60,117 nucleotides of DNA from Candidatus Methanoperedens sp. GTDB lineage: Archaea > Halobacteriota > Methanosarcinia > Methanosarcinales > Methanoperedenaceae. The stretch is from assembly GCA_026552855.1 (NCBI GenBank), contig JAPMTX010000149.1, positions 1 to 60,117 of the forward strand. Reading direction: 5' to 3'. This document shows, piece by piece, positions 9,055 through 19,344 of the stretch. Under the pieces are notes generated by a model that had not been told where the DNA came from, did not search any database, and saw only the letters and a program-made list of their open reading frames with translations. Position numbers and translations under genes: made by a program. The first letter of the stretch is position 1. Each line of letters starts with the position of its first letter.

Positions 9055-10815
9055 TCATCTCTCTTGAAAATACCCGTGCACCCTCTCTGCATCCTTCCTC
9101 GAAATCCCCGGCACCTTCTCAAAATCAGAAACCTCCGCCTTCCTTAGCCTCTCAACCGACCCGAAATGCCGCAGCAGCGCACGCTTCTTCTTCACCCCGA
9201 TACCCTCTATCTCATCAAGCGCCGATTCGGTAAGCTTCTTCCCGCGCAGTTTCCTGTGGTAGTCGAGCGCGAACCTGTGCGCCTCATCCCTTATCCTCTG
9301 CAAGAGTTGAAGTGCGGGCGAATCTTTCGGCAGGATAACAGGCGCTTCCCTTTCAGGGATGAAGATATGCTCGAACTCCTTTGCGAGCGCGGCTGTATTA
9401 AGCTTTAACCCGATCCCGTCAAGCGCAGCCAGCGCCGCGTTTAGCTGTCCCTTGCCTCCGTCTATCAGCACAAGGTCAGGCATCCTTTTATTTTCCTCTT
9501 TGCGCCGCGAATAGGCGCGTGCGACCACCTCGCCCATCATCGCGAAATCATCCGCGCCCTTTATCGTCTTTATCCTGAACCTGCGATAGTTCTTCTTATC
9601 GGGCTTTCCGTTCTCGAAAGCCACAAGAGAGCCGACAGCGTCAGTGCCGCCGATATTTGAGATGTCAAAGGCTTCGATTTTCTCAGGCAGAACAGGAAGA
9701 GCCAGGGCTTTCTGTAATCCCTGGGGGGCTTCGTTCTTATTCATGCCTTCAGCAAGCACCTTCTGGTCAAGGAGCATCCGTGCGTTCTCCTGCGCAAGGT
9801 TCATCAATCCTCTTTCAACCTTGTTCTTCGGCGTCTTGAGCTTCGCATCCTTCCCTGAGAGCCAGCTTGATATTGCTTCGTCAGTGATCCCGATAGGGAC
9901 AATGATCTCCCTGGGCGGATGAACGTCCTGGTAGTACTGTTTGATAAAGCTCGATACCACTTCTGCCTCATCCGAGCCTGCTGTGCTTATAGAGAACGTC
10001 TCCCGCCCTTTCAGCTTTCCCTCGCTTATGTGGAATACCTGTATGCTGCCTGCACTGTTCGAGAGCGCATACGCTATAACGTCCTGCTCTTTTTGACCAG
10101 GTACGTTCACGCGCTGTCTCTCGGACAGCTCCTCCAGGGCGTTTATCTGGTTGCGCACGCGGGCGGCTGCTTCGTATTCCTGCGCCAGAGAGAGCCTGTT
10201 CATCTCATCTTTCAGGGATTGCATCAACTGATTTCTCTTTCCTTTAAGGAAATTCGCTACGGTCCTGATTATGCCAAGGTACTCCTCCTTCGTGACCTCG
10301 CCGATGCACGGAGCTGCGCACTGCTTTATGTGGTAGTTAAGGCATGGGGGGCACGGAAGCTTCTTCCTGCAGCGCCTGATGCCGAAGCCTGAAGCCATCC
10401 GTATCATCTCCCTCACTGCCTTTGAGCTGGGGTAGGGACCGAAGTACTGCGCCCCATCCTGCTCCCGCCTGCGCGCTATGCAGATGCGCGGATATTCTTC
10501 GTTCGTTATCCTGATGAAAGGATATGCCTTGTCGTCGCGAAGCCGCACATTGTAGCGCGGCAGGTGCTCCTTGATCAGGTTCGATTCCAGCACCAGCGCT
10601 TCGACTTCGTTCCCTGTTACGATGTATTCAAAATCCTCGATGTTCCTTACAAGTATGCGGTTCTTCGGCGAATCCTGCTCCCTGAAATACTGGCTCACCC
10701 TGTCCCGCAGCGATGAGGCTTTACCTACGTAGATGATATTATTCTCCCCGTCTTTCATTATGTAAACGCCGGGTGAGTCTGGGAGTTTTTTTGCATCTTT
10801 GATATTTCTTGTCAT
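9055..10815 (-). CDS. uvrC: Excinuclease ABC subunit C
   Basis: A 586-residue UvrC. An N-terminal GIY-YIG nuclease domain ([20 protein letters not shown]) is followed by a Cys-rich segment ([22 protein letters not shown]), a UVR helix pair near residue 205, an RNase H-like C-terminal nuclease ([26 protein letters not shown]) and a helix-hairpin-helix tail. It makes the incisions on both sides of a lesion in bacterial-type nucleotide excision repair. Its start overlaps the uvrA stop by four bases. Bacterial UvrABC in mesophilic archaea is usually explained by ancient transfer; uvrB is not in this window. Confidence 0.97.
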   Translation of the reverse strand: MTRNIKDAKKLPDSPGVYIMKDGENNIIYVGKASSLRDRVSQYFREQDSPKNRILVRNIEDFEYIVTGNEVEALVLESNLIKEHLPRYNVRLRDDKAYPFIRITNEEYPRICIARRREQDGAQYFGPYPSSKAVREMIRMASGFGIRRCRKKLPCPPCLNYHIKQCAAPCIGEVTKEEYLGIIRTVANFLKGKRNQLMQSLKDEMNRLSLAQEYEAAARVRNQINALEELSERQRVNVPGQKEQDVIAYALSNSAGSIQVFHISEGKLKGRETFSISTAGSDEAEVVSSFIKQYYQDVHPPREIIVPIGITDEAISSWLSGKDAKLKTPKNKVERGLMNLAQENARMLLDQKVLAEGMNKNEAPQGLQKALALPVLPEKIEAFDISNIGGTDAVGSLVAFENGKPDKKNYRRFRIKTIKGADDFAMMGEVVARAYSRRKEENKRMPDLVLIDGGKGQLNAALAALDGIGLKLNTAALAKEFEHIFIPEREAPVILPKDSPALQLLQRIRDEAHRFALDYHRKLRGKKLTESALDEIEGIGVKKKRALLRHFGSVERLRKAEVSDFEKVPGISRKDAERVHGYFQER

Positions 10816-13649
10816 ACTGGTTTAGCTGGCTTGAATGAGCTCAGGATCTTTTTCAGATAATAGCCAGTGTAAGACCCCTCTATCTGAGCTACTTTCTCAG
10901 GCGTTCCCTCGGCGATTATCCTGCCGCCGTTATCCCCTCCTTCAGGACCCAGGTCTATTATATGGTCAGCCACTTTTATCACGTCAAGGTTGTGCTCGAT
11001 CACCACAACGCTGTTGCCTGCATCCACGAGCAGTGAGAGCATATCGATCAGCTTCTGGATGTCCGCGAAATGCAGCCCTGTCGTCGGCTCATCAAGGATA
11101 TAGAGTGTCTTTCCCGTGCTCCTCTTGCTGAGTTCGGTGGAGAGCTTGATGCGCTGCGCCTCCCCGCCTGAGAGAGTGGTGGCGGGCTGCCCGAGCCTGA
11201 TGTATCCGAGACCCACATCGAACAGCGTCTGGAGCTGGCGCTTGATCCTGGGGATGTTCTCAAAGAACGAAAGTGCTTCCTCCACGGTCATGTCCAGCAC
11301 CTCTGCTATGTTCTTGCCCTTGTATGTGATCTCCAGGGTCTCGGTGTTGAAGCGCTTTCCATGGCACACCTCGCAAGGCACATAGACATCGGGCAGGAAA
11401 TGCATCTCGATGGTAATGATCCCGTCACCACCGCAGGCTTCGCACCTTCCTCCTTTCACGTTGAAACTGAACCTGCCAGGCATGTAGCCCCGCGCTTTCG
11501 CAGAAGGGAGTTTTGCGAAAAGGTCCCTTACCGGAGTAAAAACCCCTGTGTACGTGGCAGGATTTGAGCGCGGAGTCCTCCCTATGGGGGACTGGTCGAT
11601 AATTATTATCTTATCGATTTTCTCTGTCCCGATTATGCCCCTGTGTTTCCCCGGCTTCTCTTTCGCATAGTAGAACCTCTGCGCCAGCGCCTTATAGAGA
11701 ATATCGTTGACAAGCGTGCTCTTGCCCGAGCCTGAGACGCCGGTGACCGCGGTCATCACTCCCAGGGGTATGTTGACATCTATCTGCTTCAGGTTATTCT
11801 CGCTGGCTCCCACGACCGTTATTTTACCTTTAGGCTTCCTTCGCCGGGCAGGGACTGGTATTACTCTTTCGTGGCTGAGATACTTCCCTGTGAGTGATCT
11901 CTCACAGTTGATGACATCCTCCTGGCTTCCGGTCACAACGACCTCGCCTCCGTGCACTCCTGCTCCAGGTCCCATGTCCACTATGAAATCAGCGCTCCGT
12001 ATCATCTCCTCGTCATGCTCTACAACTATCACGGTATTGCCAAGGTCGCGAAGCTGCGTGAGCATGCGTATCAGCCTGCCGTTATCCCGCTGGTGGAGCC
12101 CGATGCTGGGTTCGTCCAGGATGTAAAGCACTCCGACCAGGCTTGAGCCTATCTGCGTCGCAAGCCTTATCCTCTGGCTCTCTCCGCCCGAAAGCGTGCC
12201 CGCAGCCCTGTCAAGCGTCAGATAATCAAGCCCGACATCCATCAGGAACCCAAGGCGCGCCCGCAGCTCTTTCATAATGGGTTTTGATATTATCGCATCT
12301 TTTTCACTGAAAGTGATGGTATCAAGGAATTCAAGCGCCTTCTTCACTGGCAGGCGGGTCGTGGAGATTATGGATTTTCCAGCGACGGTGACTGCAAGGC
12401 TTGAGGGTTTCAGGCGCTCGCCATTGCATACGGTACAGGGTTTAATGCTCATGTACTGCTGTATTTTTTCCCTGGCTTCCTCTGACTGGGATTCCCTGTA
12501 CTTCCTTGCAAGATGGGGTATTATCCCCTCAAAACTGCTCCAGTGTTCCCAGAGCCCGTCCCGTTCGCGGGGCACGTACCTGAAATGTATCTGCTCATTG
12601 CTTCCGTGCAGTAATACCTGCGCGTGCTCAGGCGCAAGTTCCAAGAACGGTGTATCGAGCGAGAAACCGTAATGTTTTGCCACTGACTGGATCATCTGCT
12701 GGTAATAGCCGTGCTCGAACCCCCAGGGCTCGATTGCGCCCTGCCTGATGGATTTGCTTTTATCCGGGATTATGAGGTCGGGGTCGAATTCCATCGTGCT
12801 TCCCAGCCCCTGGCATGCGGGACATGCACCCCTGGGGCTGTTGAAAGAGAACATATTGGGCTCAAGAGGCTCAAAGCTTATCCCGCATTTCGTGCATGCT
12901 GCATGCTCGCTGAACAGAAGCTCCTGGCTTCCGGGTACGTCCACAACGACAATGCCGTTCCCCTCTTTAAGAGCAGTGGCTATTGAATCGGCAAGCCTTT
13001 CTTCCAGTCCCGGCTTTATTATCAGCCTGTCAACGACAACATCGATATTGTGCTTCTGCTGCTTGTTGAGGTTTATCTCCTCAGCCAGTTCGCGCATCTC
13101 CCCGTCCACGCGCACCCTGCTGAACCCGGAATGTACAAGGTCTTCGAACATCTGCTTGTATTCGCCTTTCCTCTGCCTTGCCAGTGGGGCAAGAATATGG
13201 AGCTTCGTGCCTTCGGGCAACGCCATCAGCCTGTTCACTATCTGCTCCACGGTCTGCGGTGTGATCTCGCTGCCGCAGTTGGGGCAGTGCTGCTTACCTA
13301 TCCTGGCATAGAGAAGGCGAAGGTAATCGTATATCTCAGTTACGGTGCCCACGGTCGAGCGGGGATTCTTGCTCGTGGATTTCTGTTCTATGGAGATGGC
13401 GGGCGAGAGACCCTCGATGTATTCTACGTCTGGCTTGTCCATCTGCCCCAGGAACTGGCGGGCATACGCAGAAAGCGACTCGACGTACCTGCGCTGACCT
13501 TCGGCGTAGAGGGTATCGAACGCAAGTGAGGATTTTCCCGAGCCTGAGAGCCCTGTTATCACAATGAGCTTGTTCCTTGGAAGCTCAAGGTCGATATTTT
13601 TCAGGTTATGGACGCGGGCGCCTTTTATTATGATCTTATCGGTTGACAT
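10812..13649 (-). CDS. uvrA: Excinuclease ABC subunit A
   Basis: A 945-residue UvrA with two ABC ATPase modules. Walker A motifs are [14 protein letters not shown] near the N terminus and [13 protein letters not shown] in the second half; each module has a LSGGE signature (TLSGGESQR and TLSGGEAQR). Zinc-finger cysteines ([26 protein letters not shown]) are intact. It recognises DNA lesions as a dimer and loads UvrB. It forms a translationally coupled operon with uvrC. Confidence 0.98.
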   Translation of the reverse strand: MSTDKIIIKGARVHNLKNIDLELPRNKLIVITGLSGSGKSSLAFDTLYAEGQRRYVESLSAYARQFLGQMDKPDVEYIEGLSPAISIEQKSTSKNPRSTVGTVTEIYDYLRLLYARIGKQHCPNCGSEITPQTVEQIVNRLMALPEGTKLHILAPLARQRKGEYKQMFEDLVHSGFSRVRVDGEMRELAEEINLNKQQKHNIDVVVDRLIIKPGLEERLADSIATALKEGNGIVVVDVPGSQELLFSEHAACTKCGISFEPLEPNMFSFNSPRGACPACQGLGSTMEFDPDLIIPDKSKSIRQGAIEPWGFEHGYYQQMIQSVAKHYGFSLDTPFLELAPEHAQVLLHGSNEQIHFRYVPRERDGLWEHWSSFEGIIPHLARKYRESQSEEAREKIQQYMSIKPCTVCNGERLKPSSLAVTVAGKSIISTTRLPVKKALEFLDTITFSEKDAIISKPIMKELRARLGFLMDVGLDYLTLDRAAGTLSGGESQRIRLATQIGSSLVGVLYILDEPSIGLHQRDNGRLIRMLTQLRDLGNTVIVVEHDEEMIRSADFIVDMGPGAGVHGGEVVVTGSQEDVINCERSLTGKYLSHERVIPVPARRRKPKGKITVVGASENNLKQIDVNIPLGVMTAVTGVSGSGKSTLVNDILYKALAQRFYYAKEKPGKHRGIIGTEKIDKIIIIDQSPIGRTPRSNPATYTGVFTPVRDLFAKLPSAKARGYMPGRFSFNVKGGRCEACGGDGIITIEMHFLPDVYVPCEVCHGKRFNTETLEITYKGKNIAEVLDMTVEEALSFFENIPRIKRQLQTLFDVGLGYIRLGQPATTLSGGEAQRIKLSTELSKRSTGKTLYILDEPTTGLHFADIQKLIDMLSLLVDAGNSVVVIEHNLDVIKVADHIIDLGPEGGDNGGRIIAEGTPEKVAQIEGSYTGYYLKKILSSFKPAKPV

Positions 13650-13737
13650 GAAACGGATAGTTTTCTAACTATATTAACTGGAACGGCTAAAATATTATGC
13701 TGCGTACTTCCGCAGAATTTGCTGATAATAAGAAAAA

Positions 13738-14100
13738 TCAATACTTATAGGAATCCGTTTCTTCCAGTAACTTTTTATCTTTCTTAAGTACCTCGTTTTT
13801 AATGTCAATATCGTGGGGGACTACATCCTCGGTCTCTTTGACCGTGCCGACTTTCATGGCGATCTTCCGCAGGGATTCCTTGCTCTCCTTTGAGACAGGT
13901 CTTGGTTTCGCTCTGGATTTTTTTAATTTATAGCCTGCATGGGGCAGTCCGGAATTCATAAGACCCAGTTCTACTTTTCTTTTGTTGATCAGGTCAAGTA
14001 TGGGCTGCCTTGAACTTTCAGGCATTGTTTTCAGCATACTCTCAAGCTTGGTAAGCATCTCATCTTTGATAGGTTCGGTGTTATTGCTCTCGTTATCCAT
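13738..14100 (-). CDS. Hypothetical charged protein
   Basis: About 120 residues, rich in Lys and Glu, with no membrane segment or recognised domain. An N-terminal helical part (LTKLESMLKTMPESSRQPIL) is followed by a basic linker (KLKKSRAKPRPVSKESKE). I start at ATG 14100. The frame runs on to a TTG at 14193, but a TATA-like element (tttatatc) near 14200 lies too close to that codon. It follows the RelE gene on the same strand and may be part of or a neighbour to that module. Function unknown. Confidence 0.4.
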   Translation of the reverse strand: MDNESNNTEPIKDEMLTKLESMLKTMPESSRQPILDLINKRKVELGLMNSGLPHAGYKLKKSRAKPRPVSKESKESLRKIAMKVGTVKETEDVVPHDIDIKNEVLKKDKKLLEETDSYKY

Positions 14101-14228
14101 AACAATACTTTCATTTCTATACGTTTTTCTATACGGTTTTATTTCAGGTTTCGATATCGAACCAGAACCGATTCGAGACCTTAAAGAACTCAAGGGATAT
14201 AAAAGTATACATCCTTATGTCCGATATT

Positions 14229-14477
14229 TTATCTGTAGATGTTCTTGCGGTGACCTATCCTCAAAACGACCAGATTTTCACCATCGATGTCAAATACTAT
14301 CCTGTAATCCCCGATTCTAAGCCTATATGTGCCTATCTTCGGGTTCTCCAGTTTACAAGAAAATTTGAGTGGTTCGGCTGCATATTCTCTAAGTTTCTTG
14401 ATTACTCTAATTCGGTCGTGTTTCTCCAGTGCATCCAGGTCTTTTAATGACCTATGGGTAAGGAGGACTTTATACAT
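14229..14477 (-). CDS. RelE/ParE-family toxin
   Basis: An 82-residue RelE-superfamily protein. It shows the N-terminal KVLLTHRSLKDLDAL helix, then KLENPKIGTYRLRIGDYRIVF and a C-terminal VVLRIGHRKNIYR, with the basic Arg/His/Tyr residues of the mRNA-cleaving site. Toxins of this kind cut mRNA on the ribosome. ATG 14477 overlaps the end of the antitoxin gene by eight bases, which decides it over the TTG one codon upstream. Confidence 0.85.
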   Translation of the reverse strand: MYKVLLTHRSLKDLDALEKHDRIRVIKKLREYAAEPLKFSCKLENPKIGTYRLRIGDYRIVFDIDGENLVVLRIGHRKNIYR

Positions 14478-14670
14478 CAATTTCCTCGAGTTTCTTCACC
14501 CTACCATGCCTGTAATCTTCTCTTGCCTCTTTGATTGAGTTAAGGTATTCTTTACTTGAGAGGGCTGCGAGGTCTTCAATTAAATCTTCCATGCTCTCTT
14601 TTATTGTTTCCGAGACTAAAATCTTGAATTCTTCAACTGTCAAGTCTTTTAGTTTTGTTGCGGTTTGCAT
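14470..14670 (-). CDS. Antitoxin partner of RelE
   Basis: A 66-residue acidic, helical protein (LTVEEFKILVSETIKESMED) of the type paired with RelE toxins in archaea. A good ribosome site, aggag, lies about eight bases before ATG 14670 and just after the stop of the upstream nuclease-like gene, so the three genes are probably translated from one transcript. It presumably binds and neutralises the toxin and may repress the promoter, but no DNA-binding motif is evident. Confidence 0.7.
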   Translation of the reverse strand: MQTATKLKDLTVEEFKILVSETIKESMEDLIEDLAALSSKEYLNSIKEAREDYRHGRVKKLEEIDV

Positions 14671-14682
14671 TGTTATGCTCCT

Positions 14683-15315
14683 TTATACGCTTGATGGGTT
14701 ATTGATTAAACTTTTGATATCCTCTATTAAGGATGGATTGTGGATTAAATGGATCAATAGCTGGGTTAATGATGAGTCAAAAAACATCCGCGAGCCGTAC
14801 TTATATGCATCATATTTTTTAAATCTATTACAAATAAACAAAATTGCAGAATTTAAATCTATAAATATAGCTTTTTCATCCACATTATTTTTCTTTTTAT
14901 TAGCAATCAGGACTTTTTTAAAAAAACCACTCTCAGTACGTGATAAACGATTTTCAATAATGGTTACAGGGCGTATTATGGGGGTTTCAGGATTTAAACC
15001 GAATCGTCTCAAAGAATATTTTATTCTTTCTTCAGGAAACAGCTTTGGAATATCATAATCACCTGTTTTAACTTCACAATAAACAAATATATTTTTTGAA
15101 TCCTCATTATTGTCCACTATCTCAATATCGCACTCTAACATATCATCATCTATTTTTTCATGTGCGTTTGGAGGACGAATCGCTAATATATCAGCATCCG
15201 CATTGTAACTGTTTTGATTTCCGTTTCTTACTGAATGGAAAACAAAATCAGTGATAGGGAAAAACCCATTTAGCCGTAGATACCAATATGCCAATTCTTC
15301 ACCATAGTTACTCAT
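14683..15315 (-). CDS. PD-(D/E)XK nuclease-like protein
   Basis: A 210-residue protein, AT-rich compared with its surroundings. The N-terminal helix GEELAYWYLRLNGF is followed by DADILAIR and then FVYCEVKTGD, reproducing the E...D...ExK order of a restriction-endonuclease-like (PD-(D/E)XK) core. No recognition domain or methyltransferase partner is seen. It is the first gene of an operon with the RelE antitoxin and toxin, 12 bases upstream of the antitoxin start. It could be a defence nuclease or a Holliday-junction/repair-like nuclease; the assignment rests on the motif only. Confidence 0.6.
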   Translation of the reverse strand: MSNYGEELAYWYLRLNGFFPITDFVFHSVRNGNQNSYNADADILAIRPPNAHEKIDDDMLECDIEIVDNNEDSKNIFVYCEVKTGDYDIPKLFPEERIKYSLRRFGLNPETPIIRPVTIIENRLSRTESGFFKKVLIANKKKNNVDEKAIFIDLNSAILFICNRFKKYDAYKYGSRMFFDSSLTQLLIHLIHNPSLIEDIKSLINNPSSV

Positions 15316-15422
15316 AATATTACCAACCTTACCACCTATTGTAAAAGCTTATCACTCAAATATCTTTTCCAGTAAATCCCGTCGCGGCTTTTATTTAGAA
15401 TGACCTCGCTAAATACATAATT

Positions 15423-16103
15423 ATGCCTGCTATCTCAAATTTCTTCCCCCTGGAGGTATCCAGGGAATCCCTTATCGCCGCGCAGAGGCTCGTTGCCGAG
15501 AGAGCCGCTACCAGGGATGATTTCGGCGAACTCCGCCTTATCGCAGGCGTTGACCAGTCGTTCCTGGATGATAAGATCATCTCCGGCATAGTGGTATTGA
15601 GATACGATTCGCTTGAGGTAGTGGAGCGCGTCCATTCCATCGAGCAGGTGAATTTTCCCTATATCCCCACATTCCTGAGTTTTCGTGAAGGACCAGCCAT
15701 CGTGAGCGCTTTTAAGAAATTGAAAACTATACCTGACATGCTGATGGTTGACGGCGCTGGCATCAATCACCCCCGCGGCGCCGGGCTTGCAACGCATATC
15801 GGAGTTGTGCTGGACATACCCGCAATCGGCATCACGAAGAGGATACTCTGCGGCTCGGGAAAAGAGCCGGAGCATGCGGGCGAAGCTTCGCCGCTTATCT
15901 ATAAGGGCAGGAAGATCGGATGGCTTCTCAAATCCAATAAGAGAAGCAGGGCGATAGTCGTAGCTCCGGGCAACAAAGTCTCGCTTGAGAGTTCTCTTTC
16001 GATCACGAAAGCCTGTCTTCGCAGCCACAAACTCCCCGAACCCACAAGGCTTGCGCACGAGTACGTGACCGGGTTGAAAAAGGAAATAGCTGCATTATCT
16101 TAG
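15423..16103 (+). CDS. nfi: Endonuclease V
   Basis: A 226-residue deoxyinosine 3' endonuclease. Catalytic acidic residues are in place: D44 (AGVDQSF), E89 (SFREGP) and D110 (VDGAGINHPRGAG), followed by a conserved ITKRILCG segment. It nicks DNA one base 3' of inosine. Its 3' end overlaps the end of the convergent nitroreductase gene by nine bases. Confidence 0.95.
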   Translation: MPAISNFFPLEVSRESLIAAQRLVAERAATRDDFGELRLIAGVDQSFLDDKIISGIVVLRYDSLEVVERVHSIEQVNFPYIPTFLSFREGPAIVSAFKKLKTIPDMLMVDGAGINHPRGAGLATHIGVVLDIPAIGITKRILCGSGKEPEHAGEASPLIYKGRKIGWLLKSNKRSRAIVVAPGNKVSLESSLSITKACLRSHKLPEPTRLAHEYVTGLKKEIAALS

Positions 16104-16670
16104 CCATTTAACCTCTGGCTCGATCTTCTGTGGCACCGGTATTTTACCTTTTGGATACCCGAATATGAGCGGTGCAACTGCCTTATAGCCCGGAGGCGCG
16201 CCGAGTTCTTTTAATATACTCTCATCCATGAGTGCGGGAAGAACGCCTCCTATCCAGCAGCTTCCGATGCCCTTTGAATGCGCAGCAAGCATCATGTTCT
16301 GCGCCGCCATCGCGCAGTCCACATCAACGGTCGGAGCGTTCTTGTTCCCAAGAATTATTACAAGCACCGGGGCATTGTAGAACATATCCGTGCCCCTTGT
16401 CTTCAGGAAAACGAGGAAATTGGAAGCAGTTTTCGAGCTATCTTTAATCGGCTCAAGCAGGGGAATCATGGATTTCTTACCGCTTTCCGAGAGCCTGCGC
16501 ATAACGTCTTTATTCTTTACGACCAGAAAGCTCCAGGGCTGCATATTGAAACCCGACGGCGCATACCTGGCGCAGTCGATGAGGAGCTTGATATCCTCGT
16601 CCGATACTTCATCATCCTTGTATTCGCGAACGCAGCGGCGCGTTTTTATCATCTCGATTATATCCTTCAA
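16095..16670 (-). CDS. Nitroreductase family protein
   Basis: A 191-residue nitroreductase-fold protein. It has TRRCVREYKDDEV near the N terminus, APSGFNMQPWSF (FMN contact), AHSKGIGSCWIGG and FGYPKGKIP. Likely an FMN-dependent oxidoreductase of unknown substrate. Its 3' end is convergent and overlapping with endonuclease V. Confidence 0.85.
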   Translation of the reverse strand: MKDIIEMIKTRRCVREYKDDEVSDEDIKLLIDCARYAPSGFNMQPWSFLVVKNKDVMRRLSESGKKSMIPLLEPIKDSSKTASNFLVFLKTRGTDMFYNAPVLVIILGNKNAPTVDVDCAMAAQNMMLAAHSKGIGSCWIGGVLPALMDESILKELGAPPGYKAVAPLIFGYPKGKIPVPQKIEPEVKWLR

Positions 16671-16904
16671 AACAACTCACCTATATCTAAATGCCTTTAT
16701 TTCTTAATTATACTTTTCTTAACAAAATCTCAAGAAACGTATAGATTAGCTATTATATTTTTTTAAGATTATATTCAAATCTCATCCTTTGCATCCTTAA
16801 TTATTTCTCGGAGAATAAAAGAATTGAAATACAGCCTCAAAGAAGGATCGCGGATAGAAATGAAGCTATTTACTAAAGCTTAAGCGACTTAGGATAAGGT
16901 GGAG
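16671..16904. other. AT-rich intergenic stretch
   Basis: This gap lies between two genes on the minus strand. It holds T-rich runs (for example near 16758-16767) that could act as promoter or terminator elements. No open frame, hairpin or RNA gene could be recognised. Confidence 0.4.
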
Positions 16905-17267
16905 TTATATCGAGTATTGAACTTCCATTCGATCCTCATTGACCTTTATTTCACCGTTCTCTTTTTCATATGATTTTATCTTTTCTTCAAGTGTTATTAG
17001 TAACTTTTTAGCAGCCTCTCTGGTTAAGATTACCAAGCCGTCTGAATGATATGCCCATCCATTCTCAATTTTAAATTTTTCATTAAATAATTCCAGACGG
17101 ATATCAACATCTGTAGAGGTTAATACAACATTAGTTGCATATATTTTATTGAATAATGAGGATCTAAATACTGAAATTCGCTTCTTTTCTATTTGTTCCC
17201 CTTCAATGCTCTCTTGTACTCCCTCTTCATTTTCCTTGTTTGTGTTCTTATGCTTCCCATTGTCCAT
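16905..17267 (-). CDS. DUF3467-like protein
   Basis: A 120-residue protein with an acidic, Asn/Lys-rich N terminus. Its core (ATNVVLTSTDVDIRLELFNE, then GLVILTREAAKKLLITLEEKI) matches the layout of DUF3467, a small beta-rich domain of unknown function. The gene follows a winged-helix regulator on the same strand with an 11-base gap, suggesting one transcript. The role is unknown. Confidence 0.55.
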   Translation of the reverse strand: MDNGKHKNTNKENEEGVQESIEGEQIEKKRISVFRSSLFNKIYATNVVLTSTDVDIRLELFNEKFKIENGWAYHSDGLVILTREAAKKLLITLEEKIKSYEKENGEIKVNEDRMEVQYSI

Positions 17268-17278
17268 AGATACAACTC

Positions 17279-17740
17279 TTATGCAGATGCCATAGCTGAT
17301 GTTTGAATCTTTTTAGATAACATCATTACAGCTGGTTCACCATCGGCAGTCATTATTATATAATCACAAGCAGTTTCTGTATAAAATCGATTCGGCTCCT
17401 CAGTGAGAGGAAGCCCGATTCGTCTTCTTATTTCGTCTCTTGCTTCGTCTTCATCGAGCAGATTTTCAGCTTGTTTAAAGCTATGTTCTAATGAGGCGGA
17501 AATTAGCAGTTTAACTAGTTTTGAATCTGTTAATCCATAAGTCTTCAGTTGACCTAGTTCTTCTTTTATTTCCAAGAGGTTGTTATGGATCATCTCAGGA
17601 ATTTTTTTGTTAACTGTGGTCCTTGAAAGCCCAGTCAAGTCACTGATTTCAGTTTGGTTGTAAGAGTTGTCCATATTCTCAGCCAGAAAATCAATGATTT
17701 TAATTTCAGAGGTTTCTCCGAGAAAGTCTTCTAATGCCAT
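17279..17740 (-). CDS. Winged-helix transcriptional regulator
   Basis: A 153-residue protein whose N-terminal 65 residues form a winged helix-turn-helix: SYNQTEISDLTGLSRTTVNKKIPEMIHNNLLE. The C-terminal half (EARDEIRRRIGLPLTEEP and ADGEPAVMMLSKKI) has no recognised sensor domain. The start is ATG 17740. It probably regulates itself and the downstream DUF3467-like gene. Confidence 0.7.
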   Translation of the reverse strand: MALEDFLGETSEIKIIDFLAENMDNSYNQTEISDLTGLSRTTVNKKIPEMIHNNLLEIKEELGQLKTYGLTDSKLVKLLISASLEHSFKQAENLLDEDEARDEIRRRIGLPLTEEPNRFYTETACDYIIMTADGEPAVMMLSKKIQTSAMASA

Positions 17741-17970
17741 AACAATTATACTCCTAATTTTAATTATTTGTCCGTAATCAATCCAGTTTTTTACACCACG
17801 AAGTGTATTCTTATTAATTACTAATGATATTTAAAGTTGTTGGACACGGTGTTCAATTGGCTTTACAATACTTTTATTTATATGTATTGTATTAATAGAT
17901 GCCGGATGTCGTGTGGTTTCTCTAAATACGAATTATATATTATATGGAAAATATGCTATAAAAACAGGTG

Positions 17971-18208
17971 ATGCCCCAAGAAGCATATAGCTAAAAGAGA
18001 TTTAGTCAAGGGAAGGCCTATACACGAAATCGATAAATACGAAGATGCGATTGAACGTCTGGTAAGGAGACAGGTTCTCCAAGAGTATTGCTCCCAAGGG
18101 AGATCGGATGTTTGTATCCCAAAACAAAAAAGAAACCAAGCTTTGGAAGCTTTAAAAGCACATCAGAATGAGTATGATTTTATTAAAAATCTGGAATTTA
18201 TCAGCTAA
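17971..18208 (+). pseudogene. Small gene with frameshift after the start codon
   Basis: A 77-codon frame ending at 18208 encodes a helical, charged peptide (for example GRPIHEIDKYEDAIERLVRR) but has no usable start codon. ATG 17971 lies in another frame and stops at once; removing one base from the cccc run at 17974-17977 would join it to the long frame as MPKKHIAKRDL. An aggtg ribosome-like site abuts the ATG. It may be a recent pseudogene, a sequencing error in the run, or use of a non-canonical start further in. I do not recognise the protein. Confidence 0.4.
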
Positions 18209-18261
18209 AAGTTCAGCTCACAAAGAAGTTTGAGGTTGAGTACCTTTTTACCCTGCAACGC

Positions 18262-18612
18262 CTTCTTTATAGCTATTAAATTGCTTCCGTTACGGAAGCG
18301 GCTTGTCAGGATGCGATCCGCGCCTACAACGGACTACCAACGACAGCACAGACTACAACGCCAAATCCCACGAAGCCCAAAGAATGCCCACGCTGCCATA
18401 AAGAGAACAGCGCGCTTGCAAGCTTCTGAATGCAGTGCAGTATGGCTCTTGATCTTAAAACCGCTGTCGAAGTTCAGGAGCGCACTATGCAAGCGGATAA
18501 CTTCACAGTCGAGATACTGGCTGAATTGATGAAGCAAGTACCAGATGTGGTGGCTAAGGCCATTGCTGAAAAGGGCGGTGTTGATAGAATCAACCAAGTT
18601 GTTAATGGTTAG
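18262..18612 (+). pseudogene. C-terminal remnant of a tyrosine integrase
   Basis: The frame can be read as a C-terminal zinc-ribbon tail of the kind found on archaeal phage-type integrases: CPRCHKENSALASF, then a stop where the next zinc cysteine would be, then MQCSMALDLKTAVE and EILAELMKQVPDVV. A TGC-to-TGA change at about 18427-18429 explains the break. The catalytic domain is missing. Upstream bases contain an 8-bp inverted repeat (18283-18299). The 3' end overlaps the hypB 3' end, so an element inserted beside hypB and decayed. Confidence 0.55.
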
Positions 18613-19276
18613 CTAACCTATACTGTTCGTGAGATTTCTTAACAAAATCGATCCAATCCTCAAAGCCTTCCCCTGTCTTGAGGCTCATCTTCAGCACACC
18701 TATGCGCGGGTTGATGGTGCGTGCATCCTTCACCATTTTATCGGCATCGGCATTCACAGCCTGGGCGATATCCACTTTATTTACTATGATGAGATCTGCT
18801 GTGCTGAATATAAGTGGGTGCTTCTCGACTATATCATCTCCCTCGCTCACGCTTACGACAACGACCCGCCTGTGTTCGCCCAGTTCGTAATCAGTGGGGC
18901 AGATGAGATTCCCCACGTTCTCTATGAAAAGAATATCCAGCAAATCAAGAGGCATATCAGTAAGACCATGCCTGACAAGGTGGGCATCCAGGTGGCATTC
19001 CCTGCCCGTATTCAGTCCCACGGTCGGTACCCCGTGCTTCTCGAACCTGGCAGCATCTATCCTTGCTACGACATCGCCTGCGATTGCACCTATCCTGTAC
19101 TCACTGCCGAGCCTCTCAATGGTTTTCTCTATCAGCAAAGTCTTGCCTGAGCCGATGGCGCCCATTATGTTGAAGGCTGTAACGCCGTATTCTGTCAGAA
19201 GCCTTCTGTTTTCACGTGCTATTTCTGTATTCTTCTTAAGGATGTCGTATTCAATGGGAATATCAGTAGTATGCAT
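18602..19276 (-). CDS. hypB: Hydrogenase/urease nickel incorporation GTPase HypB
   Basis: A 224-residue SIMIBI-class GTPase with Walker A GAIGSGKT (39-46), the metal-site signature TGRECHLDAHLV and an FIENVGNLICP segment, followed by IIVNKVDIA for guanine specificity. It delivers nickel to hydrogenase with HypA. It lacks the His-rich N terminus of some bacterial HypB proteins. No other hyp or hydrogenase genes are in the window, so its partners are encoded elsewhere. Confidence 0.95.
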   Translation of the reverse strand: MHTTDIPIEYDILKKNTEIARENRRLLTEYGVTAFNIMGAIGSGKTLLIEKTIERLGSEYRIGAIAGDVVARIDAARFEKHGVPTVGLNTGRECHLDAHLVRHGLTDMPLDLLDILFIENVGNLICPTDYELGEHRRVVVVSVSEGDDIVEKHPLIFSTADLIIVNKVDIAQAVNADADKMVKDARTINPRIGVLKMSLKTGEGFEDWIDFVKKSHEQYRLANH

Positions 19277-19344
19277 AAATCAGAATTGTTTTTTCCAAAT
19301 GTATAATTTACTTTTCCTGCGATAGACCATGCGTCTCTAGGAAT

